Positions 34,208 through 44,032 of a stretch of 64,000 nt of DNA are shown piece after piece (positions within the stretch are counted from its first letter, which is position 1; every line of letters starts with the position of its first letter). The stretch is taken from assembly GCF_039595395.1 (NCBI RefSeq), contig NZ_JBCNLP010000005.1, forward strand, positions 1 through 64,000, read 5' to 3'. Source of the stretch: Novosphingobium sp. (GTDB taxonomy: Bacteria; Pseudomonadota; Alphaproteobacteria; Sphingomonadales; Sphingomonadaceae). Position numbers and translations under genes: made by a program. The notes beneath the pieces are model-generated. The model had not been told where the DNA came from and ran no database searches. It saw only the letters and a list, made by a program, of their open reading frames with translations.

Positions 34208-35098
34208 ATGAACCGAATGATGGACTGGGAAGATCAACGCGCCTTTCTCGCCGTGCTTGAGGAAGGGAGCCTGTCCGCTGCGGCGCGGCGCCTGCGGGTC
34301 ACCCAGCCCACCGTGCGGGCACGGCTCGAGGCGCTTGAAGCTGCGTTGGGCAGCAAGCTGTTCACCCGCTCGGTGCGCGGCCTCGTGCCCACCGCGCAGG
34401 CCAGGGCACTTGGCGAGGCAGCGCGCGCCATGGCCCGTGCCTCGCAGGCTTTCGAGCGCAGTGCCAGCGCGCCACCCGGCGAAATTGCCGGCGTGGTGCG
34501 CCTGAGCGTCTCGGACTTCATCGGCGTCGCAGTGCTGCCGGCAATGCTGGCCCGCTTGCGCCAGCGCCATCCTGCACTGATCCTCGAGATCGAGACCAGC
34601 AACCGCGCCGCCAACCTGCTCGAACAGGAGGTTGATCTGGCGGTGAGGATGACGCCGCCACGTCAGGCCGCGCTCGTCGCGCGTAAGGTGCCGTCGATCG
34701 CGCTCGGCTTCTACGCGCATGTCGATTATCTGGCAGCGCGCGGCATGCCCGGCGCGGCGGAGGAGCTGAACCGGCACGATCTGATCGGGCCGGACAGATC
34801 CGCGATGGACCTAGAGGCGATCACCCACGTACTTCCCGATCTCGACAGGCAGCGTTTCACCCTGCGGATGGACAGCCATCCCGCGCAGCTTGCAGCGGTG
34901 CAGGCCGGGCTCGGCATTGGCGTCATCCAGCGCGCAATCGGCGACCGTGATCCCACGCTGCGCGCCGTTCTGCCGGATTTCGCCATCGGCGCGCTTGAAA
35001 CATGGATCGTCATGCACGAGGATCTGCGCGACATGCCCCGCGTCCGTGCGGTCTTCGATCATCTGGCCGCCGAGTTCGATGCTTATGGGAAAGGGTGA
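34208..35098 (+). CDS. LysR-family transcriptional regulator (1)
   Basis: A 296-residue LysR regulator. N-terminal winged HTH (residues about 8-65) with FLAVLEEGSLSAAARRLRVT, QPTVRARLEALEAALGSKLF. The effector domain begins about residue 95 (GVVRLSVSDFIGVAVLPAML). It is divergent from the epimerase at 34119, the classical LysR arrangement. It lacks the usual conserved Ser in QPALS; QPTVR is seen instead, a common variant. Confidence 0.88.
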   Translation: MNRMMDWEDQRAFLAVLEEGSLSAAARRLRVTQPTVRARLEALEAALGSKLFTRSVRGLVPTAQARALGEAARAMARASQAFERSASAPPGEIAGVVRLSVSDFIGVAVLPAMLARLRQRHPALILEIETSNRAANLLEQEVDLAVRMTPPRQAALVARKVPSIALGFYAHVDYLAARGMPGAAEELNRHDLIGPDRSAMDLEAITHVLPDLDRQRFTLRMDSHPAQLAAVQAGLGIGVIQRAIGDRDPTLRAVLPDFAIGALETWIVMHEDLRDMPRVRAVFDHLAAEFDAYGKG

Positions 35099-35248
35099 AA
35101 CCGCTGACAGAGCCGCCGTTCGAGGCTCAAGCTGGAGCCTTCAAATCCTGCCTTACGTTCATCATCTTTGCTCGAACGGGCGCCACACACCACCTTAATA
35201 AATGTAATGGCTTATCGGGGAATTTGCTTTGCACATCCCCAGCAAGCT

Positions 35249-35728
35249 TCAATAAGGTTGGCCATCCTTATGGGTGAAACGCCAGCTTGTGCCCTCTCTC
35301 ACGGCTTCCAGATCATCGCGTGGATAGGACACGCTGTCACCCGACTGCCGGTCGCCGACTTCGAGATAGGTCGCTTCCACGTTGGAACGGTTGACCAGAT
35401 GATGCGCGGTGCCCTCACGAGGAAACCCCGCGCACATGCCCGGCGTCATAACCAGTTCACCATCATCATGGACCAGCGTGATCTCGCCTGTCAGCACCAT
35501 CACGAACTCATCCTGAACGGAATGCCGGTGGTGAAGGGCTGACACCGCCCCGGGCGGCAGCGTAACATGGTTCGCACCAAAGCTCTGGATTCCGAACAGG
35601 TCACCGAGCGGACGTTTGATACGCCCGCTCATCATGGAGGCGAAGGGTTCAGGATAGTTGGACGGCCTGGTTCTTGCAGGCGCTTCGGCTGCACGCACTG
35701 CAAGCAGATTGCGCTGTGGATGAGACAT
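35249..35728 (-). CDS. Cupin-domain protein
   Basis: A 159-residue single-cupin protein. Motif 1, around residues 55-80 (LPPGAVSALHHRHSVQDEFV), carries the His-x-His and Glu metal ligands; motif 2 (GMCAGFPREGTAHHLVNRS) carries the distal His. Family members are metal-dependent isomerases, dioxygenases or sugar-binding sensors. The start at 35728 begins SHPQRNLLAVR. It is an isolated gene whose function cannot be assigned from context. Confidence 0.8.
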   Translation of the reverse strand: MSHPQRNLLAVRAAEAPARTRPSNYPEPFASMMSGRIKRPLGDLFGIQSFGANHVTLPPGAVSALHHRHSVQDEFVMVLTGEITLVHDDGELVMTPGMCAGFPREGTAHHLVNRSNVEATYLEVGDRQSGDSVSYPRDDLEAVREGTSWRFTHKDGQPY

Positions 35729-36282
35729 GTCCGCTTCCTTGCTGGCCTGGTGAAGCTAAAGTCAGCGCGCGGCCCTGACAATCAGAGAAAGGGTGACCTC
35801 GTGAATTTTCGCCACCAAACCCGACCTTCAGAGGCCAGGCTGCGGCGTCGGAACCTGTTGTACGTTTACCACCATCGGAGCGCAGGGCAATGTCGGGGCC
35901 CGGGACAGAGCCGCCGGTCGACGCCGCGATTGAGATCGTCCGGTTAAGCCCAGGAGTTGCCATTTCCGGGGTCAATTGAGCCCGTCAAAAGCCGCCGGTC
36001 CCACACCTCCTGTGCAGAGACCGTGATTGTGAGCGCTTGGTACATTGCCGTCATGCCCTTGCAACGTTCGTAAGGGCAGGCTCTTTCCCGCTTGCCGCCG
36101 ATCTCGCACGCAGGGGAGTTACAAGGCGCTCGTTTCCGGTATTAGCTTATCAAGCTTTTGTGTTTCAAAGTCACACATGACGCTTCAATTGCAGGCCAGC
36201 TCGGCGCACAGGGACTAGCTGGAAGGGCGAAGTTTTCTCGCGAATCACGACGTGTTCAGTCCTTTTGACCAGGTACGACCTA
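35729..36282. other. Gene-free stretch between cupin and LysR genes
   Basis: About 550 bp with no supported gene. Small frames present have no ribosome site or domain. It should contain the promoters of the cupin gene and the LysR gene that follows. Confidence 0.45.
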
Positions 36283-37203
36283 ATGACCTCTCCGATGCCC
36301 ATGAACTGCGAATTACTCGATCTGCGCGCGCTCATCGCCGTGGCCGACGAACGCAGCTTCATGCGAGCGGCACAGCAACTCCATTTGTCTCAGCCGGCGC
36401 TGAGTCGGCGGATCCAGAAGCTTGAGCAGGCGGTGGGGACGGTTCTGGTTGAACGCACGACCCGTACCGTCCGCCTCACGTCCGCGGGCCAACAGGTCGT
36501 ACCGCTGATCCGCCGAATGCTACAGGAGATGGACGGCTCACTGGTGGGGTTGATGGCCCAGGGGGAAAAGGCCGCCGGACGCATCACACTTGCAAGCGTC
36601 CCCAGCGCAACCGTCCAGTTCCTGCCGCAGGTGCTGCAGAATTTTGCCAATGACTATCGTCACACCAGGGTCCGCATCCTTGATCTGTCCGCCACGGAAT
36701 GCGCGGAGGCGGTCCGCACCGGCGAAGCCGAGTTTGGCCTGTCCCTTCCGGTGGGCCCAGATTCGGACCTTTCCTACACGCCGCTGCATCAGGATCCCTA
36801 TGGGCTTGTGTGCCGCCGAGACGATACCTTGGCTACCGCTCCGTCGCTTGGCTGGCGCGATCTTGAGGATCAAAGACTGGTGACGGTTCACCGCGCCAGC
36901 GGCAACCGTACCACCCTGGAGGGCGGTCTCGCCGCGCAAGGCATCAACTTGACGTGGTTTTACGAGGTAACACGCCTGACATCGGCCTTGGCCCTGGTTA
37001 GCGCAGGCCTTGGCCCCTCGGTGTTGCCCCGCCTCGCCTGCACAGGGCCAGAGTCCGGTGAACTGGTATGGCGACCTTTGTGCGACCCCACGATAAGACG
37101 CACAATCGGCGTGCTCCAGCGTCCAGGCGCTCACCTCTCCCCCGCGGCAACGCGGCTGATCGACCTTCTCTCTAAAGCCTGGGAACAGGCCCAGCCATCG
37201 TGA
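36283..37203 (+). CDS. LysR-family transcriptional regulator (2)
   Basis: About 306 residues; N-terminal winged HTH with LLDLRALIAVADERSFMRAA, QQLHLSQPALSRRIQKLEQA. Effector-binding domain from about residue 90 (GRITLASVPSATVQFLPQVL). The ATG at 36283 is used; 36295 and 36301 are possible. Its 3' end overlaps the convergent DctA-like gene by 32 bp. It probably controls the carboxylate uptake block that follows. Confidence 0.88.
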   Translation: MTSPMPMNCELLDLRALIAVADERSFMRAAQQLHLSQPALSRRIQKLEQAVGTVLVERTTRTVRLTSAGQQVVPLIRRMLQEMDGSLVGLMAQGEKAAGRITLASVPSATVQFLPQVLQNFANDYRHTRVRILDLSATECAEAVRTGEAEFGLSLPVGPDSDLSYTPLHQDPYGLVCRRDDTLATAPSLGWRDLEDQRLVTVHRASGNRTTLEGGLAAQGINLTWFYEVTRLTSALALVSAGLGPSVLPRLACTGPESGELVWRPLCDPTIRRTIGVLQRPGAHLSPAATRLIDLLSKAWEQAQPS

Positions 37204-38425
37204 GCTTCCCCCCGTTCCAGCAAGCCACCAGCAGGGTCGCACTGATGTTGGCAATGCCGCTGGTCAGGGCGCGCATGGTGGAGAGCAGGCGATCAACCGC
37301 GATGAGCATGGCGGCCGCCCCCACCGGCACATCGGGCAACAGCGACAAGGTGAGCAACAGCGCGGAAAATCCGCTGCCGATCACGCCAGCCGAAGCCTTG
37401 GACGTGACCAGCATCACCGCGAGATACAGTGCGATCCGTTCCGGCGGTAGGGGGATGTGTAAAGCCTCAGCCAGAAACAGCGTCGCCACGATCAGGTAGA
37501 CGCCCGTTCCCGCGAGGTTGAGCGTGTAGCCCAGCGGCACCACCAGACCAACAACAGCCGGTTCGGCACCCAGACCTTCCAGCTTGGTCATCAATCTGGG
37601 CAGCACCACCTCGCTGGATGACGTGCCCGCAACGATGAGAAATTCGTCGCGGAAATGACGCAACAGGCCGAGCGGCGACAGGCCCGTCCGCGCGCGAACG
37701 ACAACCAACAAAGCCACCGACAGCCCCACGCAGGCAAGTGCGAACGTAGCAACCAGCATTCCGAGCGAAGAGATGAAGCCGATGCCATAAGCCCCCACCG
37801 TATAGGCCACGGCACCAAAAGCACCCAGCGGCGCGATGCGCAGCAGGAAACCCACGATGGCGAACTGCAGTTTAGCCAGCGCGCGAATACCCTGCGTAAT
37901 GGGTGCGCCCGCCTCACCCAAGTGCAAAAGACCGAAGCCGACGAGCCCGGCAATAAACAGGACCGGCAGTATATCGCCCGCCGTAAAGGCCGAAAAGAAG
38001 GTGTCTGGCACCATGCGGAGGAGGAAGTCACCAGCGCCATGAATCGGAACCCCTGCCAGTTGTTGATGCGCATCCACAACGCCCGGTAGCACCGGCGGCA
38101 GCGTCAGCCCGGCGCCGGGATGAAGCACGCTGGCCGAGATCAGCCCTGCCAACAAGGCCGTCACGGTGATCGCCAGAAAAACGACAAGGGCGCGTATCAC
38201 GGTGGTACCGGTGCGCAGGGCGCCACCATGCAGCACGATGCCGTCGACAATGGTGCAGAACATGATGGGTGGCACCATCATGCGCATTGTCTTGATGAAG
38301 CCGATGCCTAACGGCGCCAGCTCGACGCCAAAGTGTGGCCAGAAATGGCCAACCAAAATGCCGGCCAACGCGCCAACGATGACCTGCCCATAAAGATGCC
38401 GCAGCAACCCTCGCCCCCTATTCAT
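37172..38425 (-). CDS. DctA-family dicarboxylate:cation symporter
   Basis: About 417 residues of a DAACS-type symporter. Family signatures: the N-terminal LLRHLYGQVIVGALAGILVG, PPIMFCTIVDGI, the SSSEVVLPRL serine-rich motif (around residue 265), GYTLNLAGTGVYLI, and TSKASAGVIGSGF. E. coli DctA carries C4-dicarboxylates with protons. The ATG at 38425 aligns with the DctA N-terminus; upstream starts at 38443 and 38485 exist. It is divergent from the binding protein and MFS genes. A carboxylate substrate is likely. Confidence 0.88.
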   Translation of the reverse strand: MNRGRGLLRHLYGQVIVGALAGILVGHFWPHFGVELAPLGIGFIKTMRMMVPPIMFCTIVDGIVLHGGALRTGTTVIRALVVFLAITVTALLAGLISASVLHPGAGLTLPPVLPGVVDAHQQLAGVPIHGAGDFLLRMVPDTFFSAFTAGDILPVLFIAGLVGFGLLHLGEAGAPITQGIRALAKLQFAIVGFLLRIAPLGAFGAVAYTVGAYGIGFISSLGMLVATFALACVGLSVALLVVVRARTGLSPLGLLRHFRDEFLIVAGTSSSEVVLPRLMTKLEGLGAEPAVVGLVVPLGYTLNLAGTGVYLIVATLFLAEALHIPLPPERIALYLAVMLVTSKASAGVIGSGFSALLLTLSLLPDVPVGAAAMLIAVDRLLSTMRALTSGIANISATLLVACWNGGKLTMAGPVPRL

Positions 38426-38567
38426 GCGTGCTGCGCATAACATGCGCCGATCATTGCATTGGATAAAATATTGGGAGTTGCTCAAATAGTCAAATCACAA
38501 GGGCCACGAGGGTCCAATGACAATCAAAAACGGGCGCCCAAATCCGGCCCCGGGGAGCAGGTCTGGC

Positions 38568-39431
38568 ATGTTTCGACTGATCGACAGTCTTGCTTTTGCC
38601 GTGGGCGCACGGCGCCCGAAGCGGGTGAGACGGTACGCAGGGCTGGCGATGCTGGCCTTGCCCTTGGTGGCAGGCTGTGCCGGGCATCAGCCACCCTCGC
38701 CCCGTGCCGCTCAGGCACCGCTGCATGTGCTGACCTCTGGCGGCTTCACCTCCGCCTTGAATGTGCTGGCCGCGCAGTACACTGCCGCCAGCGGCGACCC
38801 GATCGTCATCGAGCACGGGCCGTCGATGGGCACCACTGTCAATGCCATCCCGGCCCGGCTTGCCCGCGGCGAGGACGCCGATGTCGTCATTCTTGCCCGT
38901 TCCGCGCTCGACGATCTGGTGGCACAAGGCAAGGTCGCTCCCGGCACGCCGGTTGATCTCGCCCTGTCCAAGATCGCCGTCGCCGTGAAGGAAGGCGCGC
39001 CCGCGCCTGACATCTCCTCGCCCGAGGCTGTCCGCAAGGCCCTGCTGGCAGCCCGCTCGGTGGCATGGTCCGACAGTGCCAGCGGGGTCTATATCCAGAC
39101 CACCATGCTCGACAGACTAGGCGTCGCGAAGGAAGTGCGGGCCAAGGGGCGCATGATCCCGGCCACACCCGTGGGCCAGATCGTGGCGCAGGGCGATGCC
39201 GAGATCGGCTTCCAGCAACTTTCCGAACTGCTGCCCGTCAAGGGTATCCGCATTGTCGGCCTTCTGCCGTCCTCGCTGCAGAAAGTGACGGCCTTCTCAG
39301 GCGGGGTGGTCACTGCCTCGCACCACCCCGCACAGGCCCGGGCGCTGCTCGATTTCCTCTCATCCGCCAAGGCTGAAAAGGCCATCCGCGCCAGCGGCAT
39401 GGAACCGGCGCCGCACAAGGTGAAGCCATGA
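38568..39431 (+). CDS. ModA-like periplasmic binding lipoprotein
   Basis: About 287 residues from ATG 38568 (GGGGAGCAGG upstream); an in-frame start at 38517 would add 17 residues. A lipoprotein-type signal ends in LPLVAGC. The mature part is a type II periplasmic binding fold like ModA: LHVLTSGGFTSALNVLAAQY, ARGEDADVVILARSALDDLV, SDSASGVYIQTTMLDRLGVA, AEIGFQQLSELLPV. No ABC permease or ATPase is adjacent; it overlaps the MFS gene by 4 bp (ATGA), so it may instead present ligand to the MFS carrier or a sensor (inference). Confidence 0.8.
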   Translation: MFRLIDSLAFAVGARRPKRVRRYAGLAMLALPLVAGCAGHQPPSPRAAQAPLHVLTSGGFTSALNVLAAQYTAASGDPIVIEHGPSMGTTVNAIPARLARGEDADVVILARSALDDLVAQGKVAPGTPVDLALSKIAVAVKEGAPAPDISSPEAVRKALLAARSVAWSDSASGVYIQTTMLDRLGVAKEVRAKGRMIPATPVGQIVAQGDAEIGFQQLSELLPVKGIRIVGLLPSSLQKVTAFSGGVVTASHHPAQARALLDFLSSAKAEKAIRASGMEPAPHKVKP

Positions 39432-40747
39432 CTGTTTCCTCCCCTTCCGTCGCAGATAAACGCCAGGCCATGGCGCCTGCGCGCCAGCGCTCGGCCTTCA
39501 AATCGATTTTCATTGTTGCGAGCGGCAACTTCCTCGAAATGTTCGATTTCATGGTCTTCGGCTACTACGCCACCTATATCGCCCACGCCTTCTTCCCGAC
39601 AGGCAGCGATTTCATCTCACTGCTGCTGACATTGATGACCTTTGGCGCGGGCTTTCTGATGCGACCGGTGGGGGCGCTGGTGCTGGGCGCCTATGTCGAT
39701 CACCATGGCCGCCGCAAGGGACTGTTGCTGACCCTTGGCCTGATGGCCTTGGGCACGCTGGCCATCGCCATCACGCCCGGTTACGCGCAGATCGGTCTTG
39801 CCGCACCCATCATCATCGTGGTCGGCCGGCTGGTCCAGGGCCTGTCGGCCGGTGTCGAGGTGGGCGGTGTGTCGGTCTATTTGAACGAAATTGCGCCGCC
39901 CAACCGCAGGGGCTTCTTCACGGCATGGCAATCGGCCAGCCAGCAGGCGGCGGTGGTGTTCGCCGCGCTGATTGGCCTGCTGATCTCATCCTATTTGCCC
40001 GCTGCCGAGATGCACGCCTGGGGCTGGCGCCTGCCCTTCATCATCGGCTGCTTGATGATCCCCTTCCTCTTCATGATCCGCCGCCATGTCGAGGAAACCG
40101 AGGTTTTCCTGGCCCGCAAGGAGCATCCATCGGTCGGCCAGATCCTGGCCACCATCGGCAGCAATTGGGCCGTGGTGCTGCAAGGCGCGCTGATGGCGGT
40201 GATGACCACCGTGTTCTTCTACATGATCACCGCCTACACGCCGACCTATGGCAACAAGGTGCTCAATCTGGGGCCGATCGACAGCCTGCTGGTCACCGCT
40301 TGCGTTGGCATCACCAATTTCATCCTGCTGCCGGTCAGCGGCGCCCTGTCTGACCGCATCGGGCGGCGGCCGCTCCTGCTGGGCGCAACCGCTCTGGCCG
40401 TGGTGGTGACCTATCCGCTCATGCGCTGGCTGGTGGCTGCCCCCAGCTTTGGCGGCTTGCTGGCGGCCGAACTGACAATGGCGGCAATCTATGCAGCCTA
40501 CAATGGCGCCTTCATCGTCTACCTCACCGAGATCATTCCACCGCACGTTCGCACCGTAGGCTTCAGCCTGGCCTACAGCATGGCAACGGCCATTTTCGGC
40601 GGCTTCACGCCCGCGATCAGCACGGCGCTCATCGGCGCAACCGGCGACAAGGCCATCCCCGGGGCATGGTGCGCCGCAGCCGCGCTGCTCTCCTTGCTGG
40701 CACTGATGATCCGCGGCCACGCAAAGGCTGCGCCTCGCACCGGCTGA
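39428..40747 (+). CDS. MFS carrier, tricarballylate/citrate-proton type
   Basis: A 439-residue, 12-helix MFS carrier of the metabolite:H+ symporter class (TcuC/CitA-like): SGNFLEMFDFMVFGYYATYI, GAYVDHHGRRKGLLLTLGLM and the family motif GRLVQGLSAGVEVGGVSVYL. These import tricarboxylates such as citrate or tricarballylate. The start overlaps the upstream binding-protein stop (ATGA). A TBDR gene follows after 46 bp, so the operon joins outer-membrane and inner-membrane uptake of a carboxylated molecule. Confidence 0.88.
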   Translation: MTVSSPSVADKRQAMAPARQRSAFKSIFIVASGNFLEMFDFMVFGYYATYIAHAFFPTGSDFISLLLTLMTFGAGFLMRPVGALVLGAYVDHHGRRKGLLLTLGLMALGTLAIAITPGYAQIGLAAPIIIVVGRLVQGLSAGVEVGGVSVYLNEIAPPNRRGFFTAWQSASQQAAVVFAALIGLLISSYLPAAEMHAWGWRLPFIIGCLMIPFLFMIRRHVEETEVFLARKEHPSVGQILATIGSNWAVVLQGALMAVMTTVFFYMITAYTPTYGNKVLNLGPIDSLLVTACVGITNFILLPVSGALSDRIGRRPLLLGATALAVVVTYPLMRWLVAAPSFGGLLAAELTMAAIYAAYNGAFIVYLTEIIPPHVRTVGFSLAYSMATAIFGGFTPAISTALIGATGDKAIPGAWCAAAALLSLLALMIRGHAKAAPRTG

Positions 40748-40793
40748 CGAGGCAAATCGGGGCAATCAACGATAAAACAGGGAGTTGGATAAC

Positions 40794-43679
40794 ATGACGA
40801 CATATAGCAAAGGACACTTTGCGCGCAGCACCGCGGTCACAGCGGTGGCGATTGCTTTGCTGGTGCCGATGAGCGCCTCAGCTCAGGACGGTGCCGCCGC
40901 CGCACCAGGCACCCCTTCGAAGGCCGCCCAGGACACTGTGGCTGCACCCAGCGAACCACCTTCTGTTCCGACAAGCGCGCCAGCGCCTAGCGATGAGGGC
41001 ATTGTGGTGACGGGCAGCCGCGTAGCCAGCGGATTCAAGACCCCCACACCGGTAGCGATCAGCACGGCGGAGCAATTGCGTGCGCAGGCGCCCACCAACC
41101 TAGCCGACGGGCTCAACCAATTGCCCGTGTTCAACGGCAGCACCAAGACTTCGAGCCCCTCGACCACCAACAGCCGGGGCGGCAACAGTGGGCAGAACCT
41201 GCTGAATCTGCGCGGCCTTGGCGCCCAGCGCACGCTGGTGCTGCTGGATGGGCGCCGCATGCCCGCCACCAACAGCGGTGGTTCGGTCGACATCAACATC
41301 CTGCCCCAAAGCCTTATTAGCCGGGTGGATGTGGTGACCGGCGGCGCCTCGGCAGCCTATGGGTCGGATGCTGTGGCTGGTGTGGTCAACTTCGTGCTCG
41401 ACACCAAGTTCAAAGGGTTCAAGGCCGAGGCGCTGGGCGGCATCTCCAACCATGGCGACTTGCCCTCGGCGGGGGGATCGCTGGCCTATGGCACCTCGCG
41501 CCTGGATGACCGCCTTCACCTCGTTGTAGGTGGGGATTATTTCTATCAGCGTGGCCTGCGGGCCGATGAAAAGACCGGTCGCGCCTGGTTCGATGACAAT
41601 GCCGGCCTCATCGCCAATCCGGCGACCGGCAGCCTGCCGCGCAGCATCATCATCCCCTCGATCCGCAGTTCGGCGGGCACCTATGGCGGCCTCATCACAT
41701 CGGGCCCGCTCAAGGGCACGCAATTCCTGCCTGGAGGCGTATCGGCGCCCTTCAACTATGGCACCAACACCGGCACGGCCTTTCAAAGCGGCGGCGATGG
41801 CGCGCGCGCCAACATCGGGCTGATGCCAACCCAAGAGCGTTATAACGCCTTTGCCCGCGCCGAATATGATATCTCGGACAGGACCTCGGTGTTTGTCGAA
41901 GGTCTCTATGCCAACAGCCATACCGTGCAGGGTGCCTTTGTCAGCCAGAACACCGGGTCCAGCGCGGCTTACACCATCTTTCGCGACAACGCCTATCTGC
42001 CGCCCGACATTCTGGCGCGCATGGTGGCTGCCAATGTCCAATCCTTCCAGCTTGGCCGCTTCGAAGGCGAACTGCCGCTCGCGCAGAATGAATCGAAGAT
42101 CAAGGTTTACCATGGTTCGGTCGGTGTGCGCGGCGCACTGGGCGGCGCTTGGAAGTATGATGCCAGCTATACTTTCGGGCAAACCGATCAGGAGTTGCGC
42201 TCGAACAATCTGACCATCGCGCGCAACCTCTATGCCTCGGCCGACGCTGTGCGCGACCCGGCCACGGGCAGGATCGTCTGTCGCTCCACGCTGGCCGGGC
42301 TGGACCCGGGCTGCACGCCGCGCAACCTTTTCGGACCCCAGCAGCCCAATCAGGCAATCACCGATTATGTCACGGGCGACAATGTGCTGAACCTGCGCCT
42401 GCGCCAGCAGGTGGTGTCGGTCAACATCCGTGGCGATCTGGGCGAGCATATCCGTTTGGCGGGCCCAATCGCGGTGGCGGCAGGCTTTGAATATCGCAAG
42501 GAGACCGCCAACCAGACCACCGACGCTCTCTCGCCCACCAGGATCGATTTCACTGGCATCCGTGGCGGCCCGGCTTCGCTCAACGGCCGCCAGGGGCCCT
42601 ATCGTTTCTTCAACCCGCTGCCTTTCTCGGGCGCTTACGACATCCGCGAGGGCTATCTCGAGGTCGCGGTACCGGTGCTCAAGGATGTGCGCTTTGCTCG
42701 CTCGCTCGATCTCAACGGCGCGGTGCGGTATGCCGATTACAGCACCTCGGGCGGAGTCACGACGTGGAAAGTGGGCGCAAGTTGGCAGATCGACCAGGCT
42801 TTGCGCCTGCGCGGCACGGTCTCGCGCGATATTCGCGCACCCAATCTGCTGGAACTCTACAATCCCGCCACCCAGCTCAACGGCAATGTCGTTTACAAGG
42901 GCGTGCAGACAGCGGAAGTCAATTTTGCCACCGGCAACCCAAACCTCAAGCCCGAGCGGGCCTTGACCACGACCTTTGGCGGCGTGTTCCAGCCCGATTT
43001 CCTGCCCGGCTTCTCGGCGTCGATCGACTATTACCGGATCAAGCTGAGCGATGCGATCACCACCCTGACCGAGCAGCGCGTGGTGGACGAATGCGCGGAG
43101 GGTAACCAGGTGCAATGCGCCAACATCACCGTGCTGCCATCGGGCTCGCTGAGTATCCTGCGGCCCAATTTGAACCTGGCCTCGCAAACCGTGGCAGGTA
43201 TCGACTTTGAACTGGGATACAAGACGGGGCTTGCGGGCGGCAAGCTGGCCCTTCGTGTGGTGGGCAACCATGCAACGGAAAACAATTCCCAATCACCTGG
43301 TTCGCCCGTTCTGCAGGCATTGGGCGAAACCACCACGCCTCGTTGGAGCGGCATAGCCCAGGCTACCTGGACCAAAGGCGACTTCTCGCTCTTCGTGCAG
43401 GAGCGCTACATCGGCCCTGCCCTACTGAATGCGGCATGGGTTGAAGGGGTAGATGTGAACATCAACCACACGCCCGCCGTGTTTTACACCAATCTTACCG
43501 CAACCCGCGATCTGCATCTGGGCGGGGGCAAGCAGCAGGTTTATCTCTCGGTCGCCAATCTGTTCGACCGCGATCCGCCGCTTTCACCCCCGCCAGTCAC
43601 CACCTTCACCACGGCCGCCAGCAGTGCCTATGACCCCATCGGCCGCTACATCACAATGGGTGTTCGGGTCAGCTTCTGA
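40794..43679 (+). CDS. TonB-dependent outer-membrane receptor 2
   Basis: A 961-residue TBDR with signal peptide (VAIALLVPMSASAQ), TonB-box-like EGIVVTGSRVASGF, plug (NLRGLGAQRTLVLLDGRRMP; VVTGGASAAYGSDAVAGV), and a 22-strand barrel ending in YITMGVRVSF. It belongs to the same sphingomonad receptor type as TBDR 1. The ATG at 40794 is used with GGGAG about 10 nt upstream; a TTG nine bases earlier lies too close to that site. It lies 46 bp after the tricarballylate-type MFS gene and is followed by a small HTH protein. Confidence 0.92.
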   Translation: MTTYSKGHFARSTAVTAVAIALLVPMSASAQDGAAAAPGTPSKAAQDTVAAPSEPPSVPTSAPAPSDEGIVVTGSRVASGFKTPTPVAISTAEQLRAQAPTNLADGLNQLPVFNGSTKTSSPSTTNSRGGNSGQNLLNLRGLGAQRTLVLLDGRRMPATNSGGSVDINILPQSLISRVDVVTGGASAAYGSDAVAGVVNFVLDTKFKGFKAEALGGISNHGDLPSAGGSLAYGTSRLDDRLHLVVGGDYFYQRGLRADEKTGRAWFDDNAGLIANPATGSLPRSIIIPSIRSSAGTYGGLITSGPLKGTQFLPGGVSAPFNYGTNTGTAFQSGGDGARANIGLMPTQERYNAFARAEYDISDRTSVFVEGLYANSHTVQGAFVSQNTGSSAAYTIFRDNAYLPPDILARMVAANVQSFQLGRFEGELPLAQNESKIKVYHGSVGVRGALGGAWKYDASYTFGQTDQELRSNNLTIARNLYASADAVRDPATGRIVCRSTLAGLDPGCTPRNLFGPQQPNQAITDYVTGDNVLNLRLRQQVVSVNIRGDLGEHIRLAGPIAVAAGFEYRKETANQTTDALSPTRIDFTGIRGGPASLNGRQGPYRFFNPLPFSGAYDIREGYLEVAVPVLKDVRFARSLDLNGAVRYADYSTSGGVTTWKVGASWQIDQALRLRGTVSRDIRAPNLLELYNPATQLNGNVVYKGVQTAEVNFATGNPNLKPERALTTTFGGVFQPDFLPGFSASIDYYRIKLSDAITTLTEQRVVDECAEGNQVQCANITVLPSGSLSILRPNLNLASQTVAGIDFELGYKTGLAGGKLALRVVGNHATENNSQSPGSPVLQALGETTTPRWSGIAQATWTKGDFSLFVQERYIGPALLNAAWVEGVDVNINHTPAVFYTNLTATRDLHLGGGKQQVYLSVANLFDRDPPLSPPPVTTFTTAASSAYDPIGRYITMGVRVSF

Positions 43680-43739
43680 CCCCACGTGAGCGGGAGCCGG
43701 CTCGTGCCGGCCCCGCCTCCTCGTCACTGAAGGAAGGAT

Positions 43740-43952
43740 ATGATGGAGCAACCCTCTCGGATCAGGACTTATGTCATTCCCTCGGAGCTGGTCGAGCGGG
43801 TGGCAATCGAATTGCGGCGCCAATCTCGCGGCGAACTGATGGAACGCTATGGCATCAGCTACAACACATGGCGCAAGTTGCGTGAGGGCGCGCCGATCCG
43901 CGCGTCCCTTGCGGAGCGGCTTGAGCAAAGGATGACACAGGTTACGACCTGA
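43740..43952 (+). CDS. Small helix-turn-helix-like protein
   Basis: A 70-residue basic protein. Residues about 30-55 (RGELMERYGISYNTWRKLRE) look like an HTH, and a helix at the C-terminus (SLAERLEQRMTQ) could mediate dimerisation. Two adjacent ATG codons (43740, 43743) follow AAGGAAGG. No family is recognised. It lies directly downstream of TBDR 2 and may regulate this uptake operon. Confidence 0.6.
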   Translation: MMEQPSRIRTYVIPSELVERVAIELRRQSRGELMERYGISYNTWRKLREGAPIRASLAERLEQRMTQVTT

Positions 43953-44032
43953 GGGTTGACGCGAGCCACCTGGCGCTACAGGCGGAAGGCGTGGATATGA
44001 CGCATGGGGCGGCATAATCGCAAGGATGCAAG

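Noticed and set aside
41100..43292. Very long antisense open frame over TBDR 2 (730 codons)
   Set aside because: Arises from high GC and codon bias of the real gene; the product is rich in Arg/Gly/His and has no domain. The same holds for long antisense frames over the other TBDRs, the M20 gene and the ALDH/monooxygenase genes.
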